A stretch of 24,602 bases of DNA. Source: Elysia marginata (taxonomy: Eukaryota > Mollusca > Gastropoda > Plakobranchidae). This document shows positions 12,201-20,184 of this stretch, one piece after another. The notes under the pieces are model-generated. The model was not told the DNA's origin, did not search any database, and was given only the letters and a program-made list of their open reading frames with translations. A program made the translations under genes and the position numbers. Within the stretch, counting starts at the first letter, position 1, and the number at the start of each line of letters is the position of its first letter. The DNA lies in assembly GCA_019649035.1 (NCBI GenBank), contig BMAT01002135.1, forward strand, positions 595,680 to 620,281, given 5' to 3'.

Positions 12201-15200
12201 TCTGGATTTTTTCTCTCCTAAAAACTTTACAAACTTCCCTGTATATGACAAACTAATTTTAGACTAATCTTGTTTTCAACAAAGTAAGAGAAGTGAAATT
12301 GAAACTAGTGGTTGGTCTTTTTAGCCTTTTTTCTGGTACCGGTATGTCATTCACTTTATCAATGATACAGCATCAGAGTATCAGAAAGAGAGAGAGAGAG
12401 AGAAAGAGAGAGTGATTACAATACATAAGAGAAAAAACTGGCAAACGTTTCAAAAACTTGCAGAACTGTGTGTGTTCTATTTTTTTTCTTCTAGTTTTAA
12501 ATAATGTTTCAAGGTTGTTAGATAGGGTACAACTTTCTCTTCTGCTTCGTTTTGGATTAAGTTAAAGAGACCTGGGCTCTGACGAACATTCTATATTTTC
12601 CTGCAAAGTTCGTTGGACCTGAGCTGAAGTCCATTGTTCTTACAACCTAATTTTTCTTTTATAAATTCACCAATGTTGTTTTTCTTCCTTTCAATGTTAA
12701 TGCCAAAAAAGCAGATTATGAATAAATATACATGTACATGTACTAATTTATAGGAGATTGAAATAATGTTTACCATGCCACATCCCGCAAAGATTTGGGT
12801 ACAGCAGCAGCATAGATAGCGAGATCTCCATACAGGTAGACAATGATGCACAAGTTGAAGAGAACAAGGCCCACTGGCGATCACAAAGAAAGAAAACAGC
12901 AATTAATCAAGTCATCTTTCCTAAAATGACATCTTTCCCTAACTTTTCTCAAACGGCCATCATTTCTGTCCATTACATTAAGTAGGCCATCCTAAATTGC
13001 TTTTGCAAATAAGAGATATTATAAGGGTGTTCTTGTTTCTTGCCTCCTGAATTCACACCACCAACATTAAGTTTAGAATTCATTTGTTGATATCATGTAC
13101 CTTTAGTCACAAACAGAAGCTATGACTAACCAATAGTGCTTTCTCTAATTTCCTGAGAAAAAAGATTTCCAAATTTACCACAGACAGTCAATTTGATGCT
13201 GCATAAGAAAAGACAGATTTAAGGTGAAAAAGGAGTTTATACAGCTTATCTCCATTAAATTACATTAAAATTTTTAATTAAAAAACAACAACAAAAACGT
13301 TGAAGGACATGTACAAGTGTATTGGAAAATGCATCTTTCCCAAGGGCTAAGATTTCCTCTCAAACTTTAATCAAGTAGATATAATTCAAACCTGGACAAT
13401 CTGAATATTTTCTTGATTACTGATTTCATCATCCGCTTGTAATGTATACTGATAATTCAATGTTGGATAATGAAAGTCAAATTTTATTCCCAAGTGGTTA
13501 AAAACATTCAGACTAGACTGTAATAGAGCTCAAATACAAAGACTGTGTGGTGCAGAAATTCTCATTGTAACAGCAAGAGACCCCATTGACACAAAGAAGT
13601 AATCTTCCAACAATTCATAAATACCTTTATTAAAATACATTGATGCCATTGTACCCTGAAACATAAAAACATAGTGTGATCAGATTAGATTGATGCAGGG
13701 GTTGCAATTCTAATTAAACTTTCCTACTGGGCCTAGATTTTGGTTATAAACATGACGAAGTATTTCTATCAATTATGAATTAACACATATGTTTTCTTTT
13801 GTTTTTGAAACATTTATATCATAAAATCTTATCAGAGCATATTATTATAAAGTTGATCAATGCTCCAGTTTGGTTATTTTAAAGATCAGGGATTTTCCTT
13901 TGAGCAAATAGAATTGAGTTGATTGGAATGCAACATAAATTGGGTTAACATGTAGCAAAATCATCATAATTGCTACAATGAAAACCTTGCAACCACTGAA
14001 GATCATACAAAAAGCATGGTCACCTTGTGCCTTGGATTACCATAAATAGTACTCTCTGTCTACCATTATTTCATTCTATTGGCATGACCATTGTAAGGCC
14101 ATCTAAAGCAACTCTAGATTGCATTACCAGTGGTTATGCCTCCCATCCTGAATCTCATTCTTTACAAAGAAAGAACTGGCCCTTTTGGGAGGGGCAGCTA
14201 AGAGTAGGCAGTGCCTTCCAAGAACATAGCAGTTCAAAATAGTAGAGTTGAGCAGATCGATTAGGTAAATAAGTTTCTGACAGTGACGTTTGACAGGTGA
14301 ATACCTTGACACTTATAAAATGGAGAGAATCCCACGGCAGTCATTCGTAATCATTGCAGGAAGTTGTCTTTAGACAGGGTTGAGAGGGAAAGTTTGACTT
14401 AAAATTTTTTTACTGTACTTTCCATATGCAACTATAAATTTATATAGCGAAAATTGTTACTGCCTATATTGCATAACAACTCAATTGCAACTAACATAAA
14501 ACAATATTAAGAACCCTGGATGAAAAAAGCTTAACCCTTCAGTGACATTGCTTGTCATATTTTGTGATACTGCAAAAATGCCAAGGCACGTTGTGACAGG
14601 CAGTGCTCTACATGTCTGTATCAGTAAACTTGATGAGCAGTGATGCTTCACACGCATTTAGAAGTCAACATGACAAGCAGTGCTTCACATGCCCTCAGCA
14701 GCCACCAGGACGAGCAGTGCTTTATGTGCCATAAGTAGCCAACATGAGGAGCAGTGCTTTACATGCCCTCAGCAGGGCAAGCAGTGCAGGGATGTAAGCG
14801 GCCCATGCTCAAAATGCAGGGAAATTTTACACTCTGTAGGTGCCCTTATAGAATTTTTGATGGACCAATTCATAGAGATAGATACAGCTCTGTACAAGCC
14901 TACACAGCTATACAACTAACAGAAGTGTTTGATTCTCTTTGACTCTTAATTTAGGACGTTTTCTTTAACATTTAGGTCGTAATTTTTAAAAAAGTTTTGC
15001 TGCTTTTTTAGTAAAAAAAAAACTTCTAAAAAATCGGGATTCCTGCAAAAATCCGGAAAACTTGCATCCCTGGCAGTGCTTTAGATGCCCTCAGCAGCCA
15101 ACATGATGAGCAGCGATGCTTTACATGCCCTTAGTAAACAGCATGACAAGCAGTGCTTTACATGCACTTAGCAGCCAACTCGAGGAGCAGTGCTTTACAG

Positions 15201-18200
15201 GCCATTAGTAGCCAACATGAGAAGCAGTGCTTTACATGCCCTCAACAACCAACATGAGAAGCAGTGCTTTACATGCCCTCAGCAACCAACATGAGAAGCA
15301 GTGCTTTACATGCCCTCAGCAACCAACATGAGAAGCAGTGCTTTACAAATTACATGCCATTAGCAGCCAACATGATGAGCAGTCCTTTACATGCCATTAG
15401 CAGCCGACATGACGAGCAGTGCTTTACATGCCATTAGCAGCCGACATGACGAGCAGTGCTTCACATGACATTAGCAGCCAACATGATGAGCAGTGCTTTA
15501 CATGCCATTAGCAGCCAACATGACGAGCAGTGCTTTACATGCCCTCAGCAACCAATATGACGAGAAGAGCTTATTGACTTGCTAGATGACAAAAAATAAC
15601 CCAATTAAATAGAAGGCAATACTGTTTCTATATGAATTGGGAATTTAAAAAAAAAGGTAAAATAAGGAGAGGATGAAAAGCAAATTGACACTTTGTGTCA
15701 CAAAGAGGTTAATTGAACTTTCAATTCTAAAAGATTTAAGCAATAATTAACAAATTATAAATTAAAATAAATTTTTTTTGAGCATACACAAGAGGTAAAA
15801 TCATATACAACTATTTTGAATAATCGTCAAAAATGGTTCTCAAGAAAGTTGCTTACCATCTCCATTGTCCTTCTTATTTCAAAGCTTGGTGTAGGGTTCG
15901 GTTTATCTGGTGTGTGATTGGTAAAAACTGATCTTTAACAAAGTTTGGAAAATATAGATCACATAAAAACAAAAAAGAAGGGGGAGGGGCATTGGACCCA
16001 ATAGTAAAACAATATTTGTTTTTTTTTTATGTGATTTAAATTTGTCATGTTTTTCGTATTTTTCTGTTGCTCAATAACCTTTTTCTAAGTAAATGTATAG
16101 ATGTATGATCAGTTCCTAGAAGACTGCAAAAAAAGAGAAAATACACCTGTCATTTCACTTGCAATATGGGATGAAATACACTCATATTATCTTTCCAATA
16201 TGTACAAAAGTATACTTCTGAGTGCTTTTTTACAAGCATGCTGTCTCGTTAAATTTGAAACAACAAATTTAGAGCATTCAGAGAAATACTAGCAGAAGAG
16301 TGTAAAAATTAAAACCAAACTAAATGTTATTTGTGTTACCTAACATATCTTAAAATAATTAAACTTAAAAAATAAATAGTCATTGACTGATTGAGTTATA
16401 AAATTATTTCACTTTTTTTTTTGCATGACATTAACCTGACAAAAAATGTACCTTTGAACACTCTTGGATACTGTTGTTAAGAATTGGAAATAATTTAAAT
16501 TTTTCATCTTCTGTTTTCAACATGAGCTTTTACCTCTCTTCACTCCATTCTCCAACAGTGGCCGTTCTTCCCCTGAATTTACACTGACGTTATCATGTAT
16601 AACCTCCTCCTACATAAGAAAAAAAGGCTGTTAATAAGTTATTTTATTTTTTATTTTTGTTACATCATCAAAGGATTTAACATTAAATTTAAAATGGAAC
16701 ACCCAATATTGCCATCAGCTTAACTAAATAAACTTCCTTCATATTCTTTCTCTTTCAATTTAAGAAAAGTACAATTTTAGACACATGTGCAAAGGTCAGT
16801 GATCCTAATAAGTAATGCACTGCCAACCATCAGAACCCACTACTACTAAAGTAAAAGAAAAGAAGAATGTGTATTTTTCATGCATGACAAAAGCCAATTG
16901 AGCCTGGAAGAAGCTCGTCTAAGAATATGTCGTTATATATTTTTCATTTCAAAGTACCATTACCAGTCTTAAAAAATTAGAGATGGAAGTCTATTTCAAC
17001 CAACATACATATAAATAAAAAGACTAGGTATTGTTTTGTTTACACAATTGTTTAGACCCAAAGGAATATGTATAGAAACACTTCAGTGGAATCCTTAAAA
17101 TAAGAACCTTTTGGGAACCAACCATAAGTACAATTTTATAAATAGAACATGAATTACAGGCTACCTATATCGATGGGACTGTTTCAGGTCCAACCTCTCT
17201 TGTGAGTAAAATTCAAAAGATGGGATCACTAGCGAACTTATCTATAGGTGAGGTAGTTTATTTGAATAACTCTAGTCCTGAATCTAAGCCAAAAAACTCA
17301 TCATTGCCCAAAGGGAACTACTCTTAAATAATTTTCTGAAGTTCATGGAACAGTCCCATACAAACATAGCAAATTATATTTTTTACAGGGATAGGTATAG
17401 AGAGACTTGAGCAAAGAGGGCGAGATGGAGATGAAGAGTTGAGCATGAAGATAGGGATAGAGTCTCATAAGGAAGGGAAAGGGAGAAATTAGCAGGGAAA
17501 ACTTTTTTCTCATTCAGTCAAAAAGCTTAAAACATTACGCTAAATACAAGTATAAATTACCTCATTGTCTTGAATTATGGTTTTTTCCAAATGCAGTCTG
17601 GCATTTGAAATTGCCATAGTTTCAATCAAGAATGTAAGGGTCAGGAAGCTATGGAGGAAAAAAAAACCATGAGCTATTATTCCTAGGCGCTATATGACAG
17701 ACACATGCAAAAAAAGATTATGCAAAGACTTTCTTTTTTTTCAGTTAAAAATATGTCACATTATACAATCATTTATAGATTTCATCGTCGTAAAGAAGGA
17801 CAACCAGAATAAGATATGACGGTCATCTAAACAAATGGAAGAAAATCATCAAAAACACTAAAAAAAAGTCTTGATATCAAAATATAAAATGTAATGTATT
17901 TGGAACCAAACTAAAAGCTTTTTACAAAAAATCTTAACATATTTGTAGTTGTAAGTATAAAAGTTCATGGAATAACTTTAAATATCTGAATAAAAAACAT
18001 GCTCATTCTTTGTCTGAATCACATTCTATTACTAACTAACCACATATATCTAAGTCTTAAGGGTTTATAAAAAGTAAAATACCTTATGAAAGCCAAAACA
18101 ACAATAGCAATAAGACTGAGAAGCCATCCAGCTTCCTCAAATGCAGCTGGCATGGTCAATGCTCCAGTCCCAACAATTAAGTTGAAGACATACACATATC

Positions 18201-19246
18201 CAACCTGATAGAGATACATGTATACATACAGAGCTAAATAAAACTGAAACATAAAAAAATTTTTTTTTTTAACAAGAAGAGAAGGAAAAAAACTGCATGA
18301 AATTACAAGTTAAAGAGAATCATTCACAAAAGAAGGCACTGCTAATAGAGATATCTTCAGTTCAACTCTTGTGTATGTATAATTTTCTTGGATGGTCCTC
18401 AATCTTTACAAAGCTGCTGAGCTATTCAACACTTATATTTATAATTTATATCTATGCTTCAATCTACAAAAAACTTAATCAATGAAAAGATCAATTTTGT
18501 TGGCAAAAATGACTGGGCCTCAAGTTTAAAGCTACATTCAACCGGCATTATATTATTTACAGAGTTTTTAAAATACCGTGCCTAATAGTGTACAACATCT
18601 TGACTGTAGATCAAATCAGTAATATGAAAGGAGGCACAATCACATAATGTTTTTTTTTTTAAATAACCAAAATAAGCTCTGCCAGAGCAATTGACTTTTC
18701 TTTGCCTCAAGATCTTTTACTGAAGAACAATACATTCCAAAATGGAGCCAAAGAAAAGAAAAACCATTGAGGCAATACTTCCTAAAGGCGATTGAGATAA
18801 AAAAAACTTTTGCTGGAGACAAATAAGATCCTCCAAAAGCATGCTGGATTTAATTGTTTGCAATCAATAGAAGAATGTGTCTGAGTCAATCATGACAAGA
18901 TATTTTGTTTTCAATTCCATGAAGGTGGGGGTCAGTAAATTAACTTTTTTACTGTAGGTAAAAACTGTCTAGTGAAAACCTCATGCCCTGCTTACTTCCA
19001 CCAATGAGTCTTTGTGTAATCATCCTACAGAAGTTAAACAGCCTTGAACTTAAGCATTTTTAAATGACTTAAAGGGAAAATTTCCCAGTTCATGAAACTC
19101 AACTTAAAAACTTCCATATCCTCAGAAGTCTTTTTTCAAAATCGATTTATAATGAAGAAGAAAAGCAAGACAATACTTACAAGTCGAGAGTACATGTCCT
19201 TCTCAGGGATAGGATTTGCAGAAAGAGGATCACCTGTTGGGCCCAT
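6270..19246 (-). CDS. TMEM104: TMEM104 orthologue, complete, 11 coding exons (whole-gene span)
   Basis: This is the only host gene recognised. Joined coding exons: 19246-19181, 18204-18083, 17648-17561, 16609-16534, 15906-15857 (or from 15927), 13655-13625, 12873-12774, 12018-11910, 8707-8614, 7363-7129 and 6792-6270. All junctions are GT-AG and phases match, giving 497 codons against about 496 in human. Visible marks are GTGALTMP in the first helix (about residues 34-41), YLYGDLAIYAAAVP in the third, two N-glycosylation sequons (N184, N188) in a Cys-containing loop that ends in a CW pair, LLLGPFTFF, GVCVYSFMC, STNFPII and AGAGIQYVIPA. About ten or eleven membrane segments are expected. The family resembles amino-acid/auxin permease-type transporters; its substrate is not established. 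The start is supported by an A at -3, a G at +4 and an in-frame TAA 12 bases upstream. The polyadenylation site is unproven; ATTAAA at 5547-5542 is one candidate. Confidence 0.95.
6793..7128 (-). other. TMEM104 intron 10
   Basis: AT-rich intron with clean GTAAGT donor and CTCCACAG acceptor on the minus strand. Nothing else is seen in it. Confidence 0.85.
7129..7363 (-). CDS. TMEM104: TMEM104 coding exon 10
   Basis: The acceptor is ACTTGCAG and the donor AG|GTAAGT. It is the second-longest exon, with 77 whole codons. It holds LGRGEGKGQPQVADISGVPS and then LFGVCVYSFMCHHSLPSMVTP, the signature core of the family, and runs into the helix GDYSTILVFYLVL. Confidence 0.96.
8050..8240 (+). repeat. 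Short dispersed repeat, copy 2 of 3
   Basis: It matches copy 3 over about 130 bases: AATCTGAAT, TACTGATTT, TGATAATTCAA.G, TCAAATTTT-like and TTCCCA blocks in order, then CTGGATTGTA near the end. No TIRs were found, so its class is open. Confidence 0.6.
8496..8541. repeat. Compound (CA)n / G-run / (GA)n simple repeat
   Basis: Seven CA units (8496-8509), a nine-base G run with flanking purines, then GA units to 8541. Ordinary intronic microsatellite. Confidence 0.9.
8614..8707 (-). CDS. TMEM104: TMEM104 coding exon 9
   Basis: The acceptor is CTGTTTAG and the donor G|GTTAGT. The exon encodes VVFFLLLGPFTFFNVQKTKY and continues with MQLFTSLTRWL, matching vertebrate LLLGPFTFFDVQKTKYLQILTSLMRW almost residue for residue. 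It follows the longest intron, which is loaded with mobile elements. Confidence 0.96.
9189..9219. repeat. (AAT)n microsatellite, LINE tail
   Basis: About ten AAT units. Read on the minus strand it is the ATT tail that follows AATAAAGC, so it is taken as the 3' terminus of the LINE. Confidence 0.9.
9189..10050 (-). mobile_element. LINE 3' end (CR1/L2-like), 5' truncated
   Basis: On the minus strand a reverse-transcriptase C-terminal tail ends at 9783 with HKRSFLPSSVRFFN, the usual closing motif of many CR1/L2-type polyproteins (compare the common S-F-I-P-S-A form). A long 3' UTR follows, then AATAAA at 9227-9222 and an (ATT)n tail at 9219-9189, a typical LINE terminus. The upstream coding part is missing: at 10050 the sequence turns into an inverted copy of itself. 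It has the same orientation as TMEM104. Clade assignment is tentative. Confidence 0.75.
9946..10166. repeat. Perfect 105-bp inverted repeat with 11-bp spacer
   Basis: Arms 9946-10050 and 10062-10166 are exact reverse complements in a base-by-base comparison, with spacer GACTCTAGACA. Left-arm outer sequence continues the LINE reading frame; right-arm outer sequence is unrelated. Each arm encodes the same LINE tail words (DRMQLDKIIKR, LTHPLSNDL) on opposite strands. Confidence 0.97.
10408..11443 (+). mobile_element. pogo/Tc1-mariner-like element with GC-rich interior
   Basis: The ends are TA-CAGTAAAACTCAGTAATAACG at the left and ...GGTACCACTG-TA at the right, matching the common CAGTRRWAC pogo-type terminus with TA on both sides. 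TTCTCGTTAT or its complement recurs near both ends (about 10424, 10454, 10470, 11320, 11400, 11415). No transposase is encoded, so it is non-autonomous. The interior from about 10640 to 11060 is much richer in GC and CpG than its surroundings and includes CA and GA runs. Its 150-codon open frame (10637-11089) is low-complexity and matches no family I know. Strand is arbitrary. Confidence 0.7.
10986..11018. repeat. GA-rich simple repeat
   Basis: A purine run of GACA, GAGA and GAAA units inside the pogo-like element, followed by GGT repeats. Confidence 0.85.
11910..12018 (-). CDS. TMEM104: TMEM104 coding exon 8 (glycosylated Cys-rich loop)
   Basis: The acceptor is CATCTCCAG and the donor the strong GTC|GTGAGT. 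The exon carries sequons N184-F-S and N188-G-S, cysteines 187 and 197 (Cys178 is completed here), the conserved CW pair, and then RMDAYRIFV leading into the next helix. The loop is probably luminal or extracellular; that orientation is inferred from the sequons. Confidence 0.93.
12019..12773 (-). other. TMEM104 intron 7
   Basis: AT-rich intron with a GA microsatellite at 12383-12412. No transposon is recognised; an ACATGTACATGTAC run is at about 12730. Confidence 0.85.
12383..12412. repeat. (GA)n microsatellite
   Basis: About thirty bases of GA with two GAAA interruptions in intron 7. Confidence 0.9.
12774..12873 (-). CDS. TMEM104: TMEM104 coding exon 7 (third membrane helix)
   Basis: The acceptor is CGCCAG and the donor TG|GTAAAC. 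The exon encodes VGLVLFNLCIIVYLYGDLAI and continues with YAAAVPKSL, one of the best conserved parts of TMEM104. The split codon at its end makes Cys178 with exon 8. Confidence 0.95.
12874..13624 (-). other. TMEM104 intron 6
   Basis: Holds the third copy of the short dispersed repeat (13400-13535). Otherwise unremarkable AT-rich sequence. Confidence 0.85.
13400..13535 (+). repeat. Short dispersed repeat, copy 3 of 3
   Basis: Aligned blocks with copy 2 are CAATCTGAAT, TTACTGATTTC, ACTGATAATTCAA, TCAAATTTTATTCCCA, GTAATAGAGCTCAAAT. Same orientation as the other two. Confidence 0.6.
13625..13655 (-). CDS. TMEM104: TMEM104 coding exon 6 (31-bp microexon-like)
   Basis: The exon is only 31 bases. 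The acceptor is TTTCAG and the donor AAAG|GTATTT. It encodes GTMASMYFNK, nearly identical to vertebrate GQMASMFFNK. Phases agree with both neighbours. It lies next to the repeat-filled intron 5 and is easily missed by gene finders. Confidence 0.93.
14570..15570. repeat. Degenerate 37-38-bp minisatellite
   Basis: Units of about 37 bases carry a conserved core GAGCAGTGCTTTACATGCC and a variable part with AGCAGCCAACATGA. Some eighteen or more recognisable units occur, most regular from 15100 to 15550. A MITE interrupts it at 14787-15072. Short open frames across it are artefacts. Confidence 0.92.
14787..15072. mobile_element. 286-bp MITE nested in the minisatellite
   Basis: The left end CAGGGATGTAAG and right end CTTGCATCCCTG are 12-base inverted repeats with one mismatch. 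The flanking GCAGTG (14781-14786 and 15073-15078) is an exact 6-base direct repeat, and removing the insert restores a minisatellite unit. The CAGGG terminus recalls hAT elements, but these normally duplicate 8 bases. No coding capacity. Confidence 0.85.
15857..15906 (-). CDS. TMEM104: TMEM104 coding exon 5 (alternative acceptor possible at 15927)
   Basis: The exon encodes KPNPTPSFEIRRTMEM, matching the vertebrate SPNPFEITDRVEM stretch, and ends at a GTAAGC donor in phase 0. Two AG acceptors lie 21 bases apart, one ending at 15907 and one at 15928. Both keep the frame, so the protein is 497 or 504 residues. The distal one has a somewhat better upstream pyrimidine stretch; which is used cannot be told from DNA alone. 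Confidence 0.88.
15928..16533 (-). other. TMEM104 intron 4
   Basis: AT-rich intron; no repeat or RNA gene recognised. A 63-codon plus-strand open frame at 16101 lacks any recognisable domain. Confidence 0.85.
16534..16609 (-). CDS. TMEM104: TMEM104 coding exon 4 (acidic loop)
   Basis: The acceptor is ATGTAG and the donor AGAG|GTAAAA, in phase 1. The exon encodes 25 residues of a polar, acidic loop that includes GEERPLLENG, at the place where the vertebrate protein has its variable acidic linker with EKRPIL. The exon was placed by phase and splice sites; residue conservation is modest here. Confidence 0.85.
16610..17560 (-). other. TMEM104 intron 3
   Basis: Carries one short inverted-repeat structure at 17173-17359. 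The remainder shows only AT-rich sequence. Confidence 0.85.
17173..17359. mobile_element. Possible 187-bp MITE
   Basis: ATGGGACTGTT (17173-17183) and its exact reverse complement AACAGTCCCAT (17349-17359) bracket the stretch, with similarity continuing a few bases inward. No target-site duplication is evident. Confidence 0.4.
17561..17648 (-). CDS. TMEM104: TMEM104 coding exon 3
   Basis: The acceptor CCATAG is preceded by a strong pyrimidine run and the donor is GAG|GTAATT. One base completes Ser63, then 29 codons follow. The text SFLTLTFLIETMAISNARLH continues helix 2 and enters the cytosolic loop, matching the vertebrate TTTFVIEAMAAANAQLH region. Confidence 0.93.
17649..18082 (-). other. 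TMEM104 intron 2
   Basis: AT-rich, nothing recognised besides the splice signals. Confidence 0.85.
18083..18204 (-). CDS. TMEM104: TMEM104 coding exon 2 (first and second membrane helices)
   Basis: The acceptor is CTATCAG and the donor AG|GTATTT. The exon encodes residues 23-62 plus two bases of codon 63. It opens with VGYVYVFNLIVGTGALTMP, which is nearly the same as the vertebrate protein and typical of the unwound first helix of AAAP-type transporters. AGWLLSLIAIVVLAFI follows as the start of helix 2. Confidence 0.95.
18205..19180 (-). other. TMEM104 intron 1
   Basis: AT-rich, no mobile element recognised. Runs from the GTAAG donor to the CTATCAG acceptor on the minus strand. Confidence 0.85.
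19181..19246 (-). CDS. TMEM104: TMEM104 coding exon 1
   Basis: The exon encodes the 22-residue N-terminus (MGPTGDPLSANPIPEKDMYS and two more), a soluble tail ending just before the first membrane helix. The donor is GTAAG, in phase 0. The initiator has A at -3 and G at +4, and an in-frame TAA lies at 19258-19256. The 5' UTR, and any upstream non-coding exon, cannot be delimited. Confidence 0.9.
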
Positions 19247-19258
19247 CTTGTTTTTTTA

Positions 19259-19597
19259 GCTTTACTTTACTTTTCTTGGTGAAATTTAAACTTTTAATTG
19301 GTGCAGGACACAATTCATATCTTCTAGGAACAGTTCCCTTAAATACTTTTTTCAAATTGACTCTCTCTTTCAGTTTGGATCATGATGCTTCTGAAAAAAA
19401 TAAATCAAGATGCAAGCGTTTGATAATTTTTTTATGGATTTTAAAAAAATTTATTTACACTATATTAGTACCTTTTGGGGATTTGGCTTCGTTACTCAGT
19501 GTAACTGTGTAGCCACAGGAGCAGCGCCAATCAGACCAGTACATTTTTATTATTTTAAGTCACTTTTAACCACTATGCTGGCGCATATCACAAATTA
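19259..19597. other. Sequence upstream of TMEM104; promoter not identified
   Basis: A likely 5' UTR or promoter area. An inverted CCAAT word lies at 19527-19534, too little to call a promoter. No CpG-rich island is visible. Confidence 0.4.
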
Positions 19598-19760
19598 AAG
19601 CATTGCCTGTAGTTGAATACCCATTTTACAAGTGGGTGGACTGGGGAAAGATAGGATAAATTGCTTTCCTAAGGCCATTGCAACATGGCATGGTCAGGAA
19701 TCAAACCCACACCCGCCGAATCACAAGTCCGACGCGCTAACCACTCTGCCATGCTGCTGT
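19598..19760 (-). mobile_element. tRNA-derived SINE
   Basis: On the minus strand a tRNA-like head starts near 19758. The A box is TGGCAGAGTGG (19751-19741) followed by TTAGCGCG, and the B box GGTTTGATTCC (19707-19697) has one change from GGTTCGATTCC. After the head comes a non-tRNA body with CCCCAGTCCACCCACTTGTA and ATGGGTA, a segment type common in invertebrate SINEs. The body prevents tRNA folding past the T arm, so it is not a functional tRNA gene. Transcription would be by RNA polymerase III. Confidence 0.85.
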
Positions 19761-19976
19761 TAATGTCTGTATTCATCTACTTCATGCTTTATTCAACTGT
19801 TGAGTCCAGACCTACATCTCTGCCCACTCGCTGTCTGCCCTTCCCTTCTCTCAACTAGTCTGGGTGAAAAAAACCTTACTGATCTCTGTGTATAGTGTGA
19901 GTCCACTAATTTCAAATTCCTTGTCCCTTTATAGCAATTCATTTCAAGTTTATCAAAGGGGTTTTCACTGTATACA

Positions 19977-20155
19977 CAGTTGACCCCCATTTAACTCGAC
20001 CTCTGATAACTGAAATTTATGGATAGCTCAAACCTGTTTTAGGATGATGGATCCCAACTAGTATTTCATTTTTTCAACCATCCTTAACTCAAAGTTGTGA
20101 TATTTCAAACTGAATTGGCTGTTCCCAAGCACTTTGACATAAGTGGACTACACTG
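19977..20155. mobile_element. Possible pogo-like MITE, decayed
   Basis: The left end CAGTTGACCCCCATTTAACT and the reverse complement of the right end, CAGTGTAGTCCACTTATGTC, resemble each other and the CAGT-starting pogo termini. The target duplication is not clear and no protein is encoded. Confidence 0.4.
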
Positions 20156-20184
20156 CATATATATCTCACTGCCAGTGTTAACCC

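Larger units (their letters stand above)
14531..15712. mobile_element. Possible TTAA-flanked element with minisatellite interior
   Basis: TTAA at 14531-14534 is followed by CCCTTCAGTGACA; the right side is TGTCACAAAGAGG then TTAA at 15709-15712. The two ends are imperfect inverted repeats (9 of 13 bases next to TTAA, including GTGACA). TTAA targets and CCC/CCT termini are known for piggyBac and Kolobok groups. No transposase is present. The ends are decayed, so the call is tentative. Confidence 0.4.
13656..15856 (-). other. TMEM104 intron 5, contains nested repeats
   Basis: The first part (13656-14530) shows nothing beyond AT-rich sequence. The rest is occupied by the minisatellite, the nested MITE and the flanking TTAA element described separately. 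Confidence 0.85.

Noticed and set aside
14680-14942. Cys-rich open frames with repeated CP words
   Set aside because: They only translate the minisatellite and part of the nested MITE.
14570-15570. CRISPR array
   Set aside because: Units are contiguous and degenerate without unique spacers, and the host is a eukaryote.
19527-19534. Inverted CCAAT box as TMEM104 promoter
   Set aside because: A single short motif about 280 bases upstream of the ATG, with no supporting initiator or TATA element, is expected by chance.
19681-19760. tRNA gene
   Set aside because: A and B boxes are present, but the 3' part does not close an acceptor stem and a SINE body follows.
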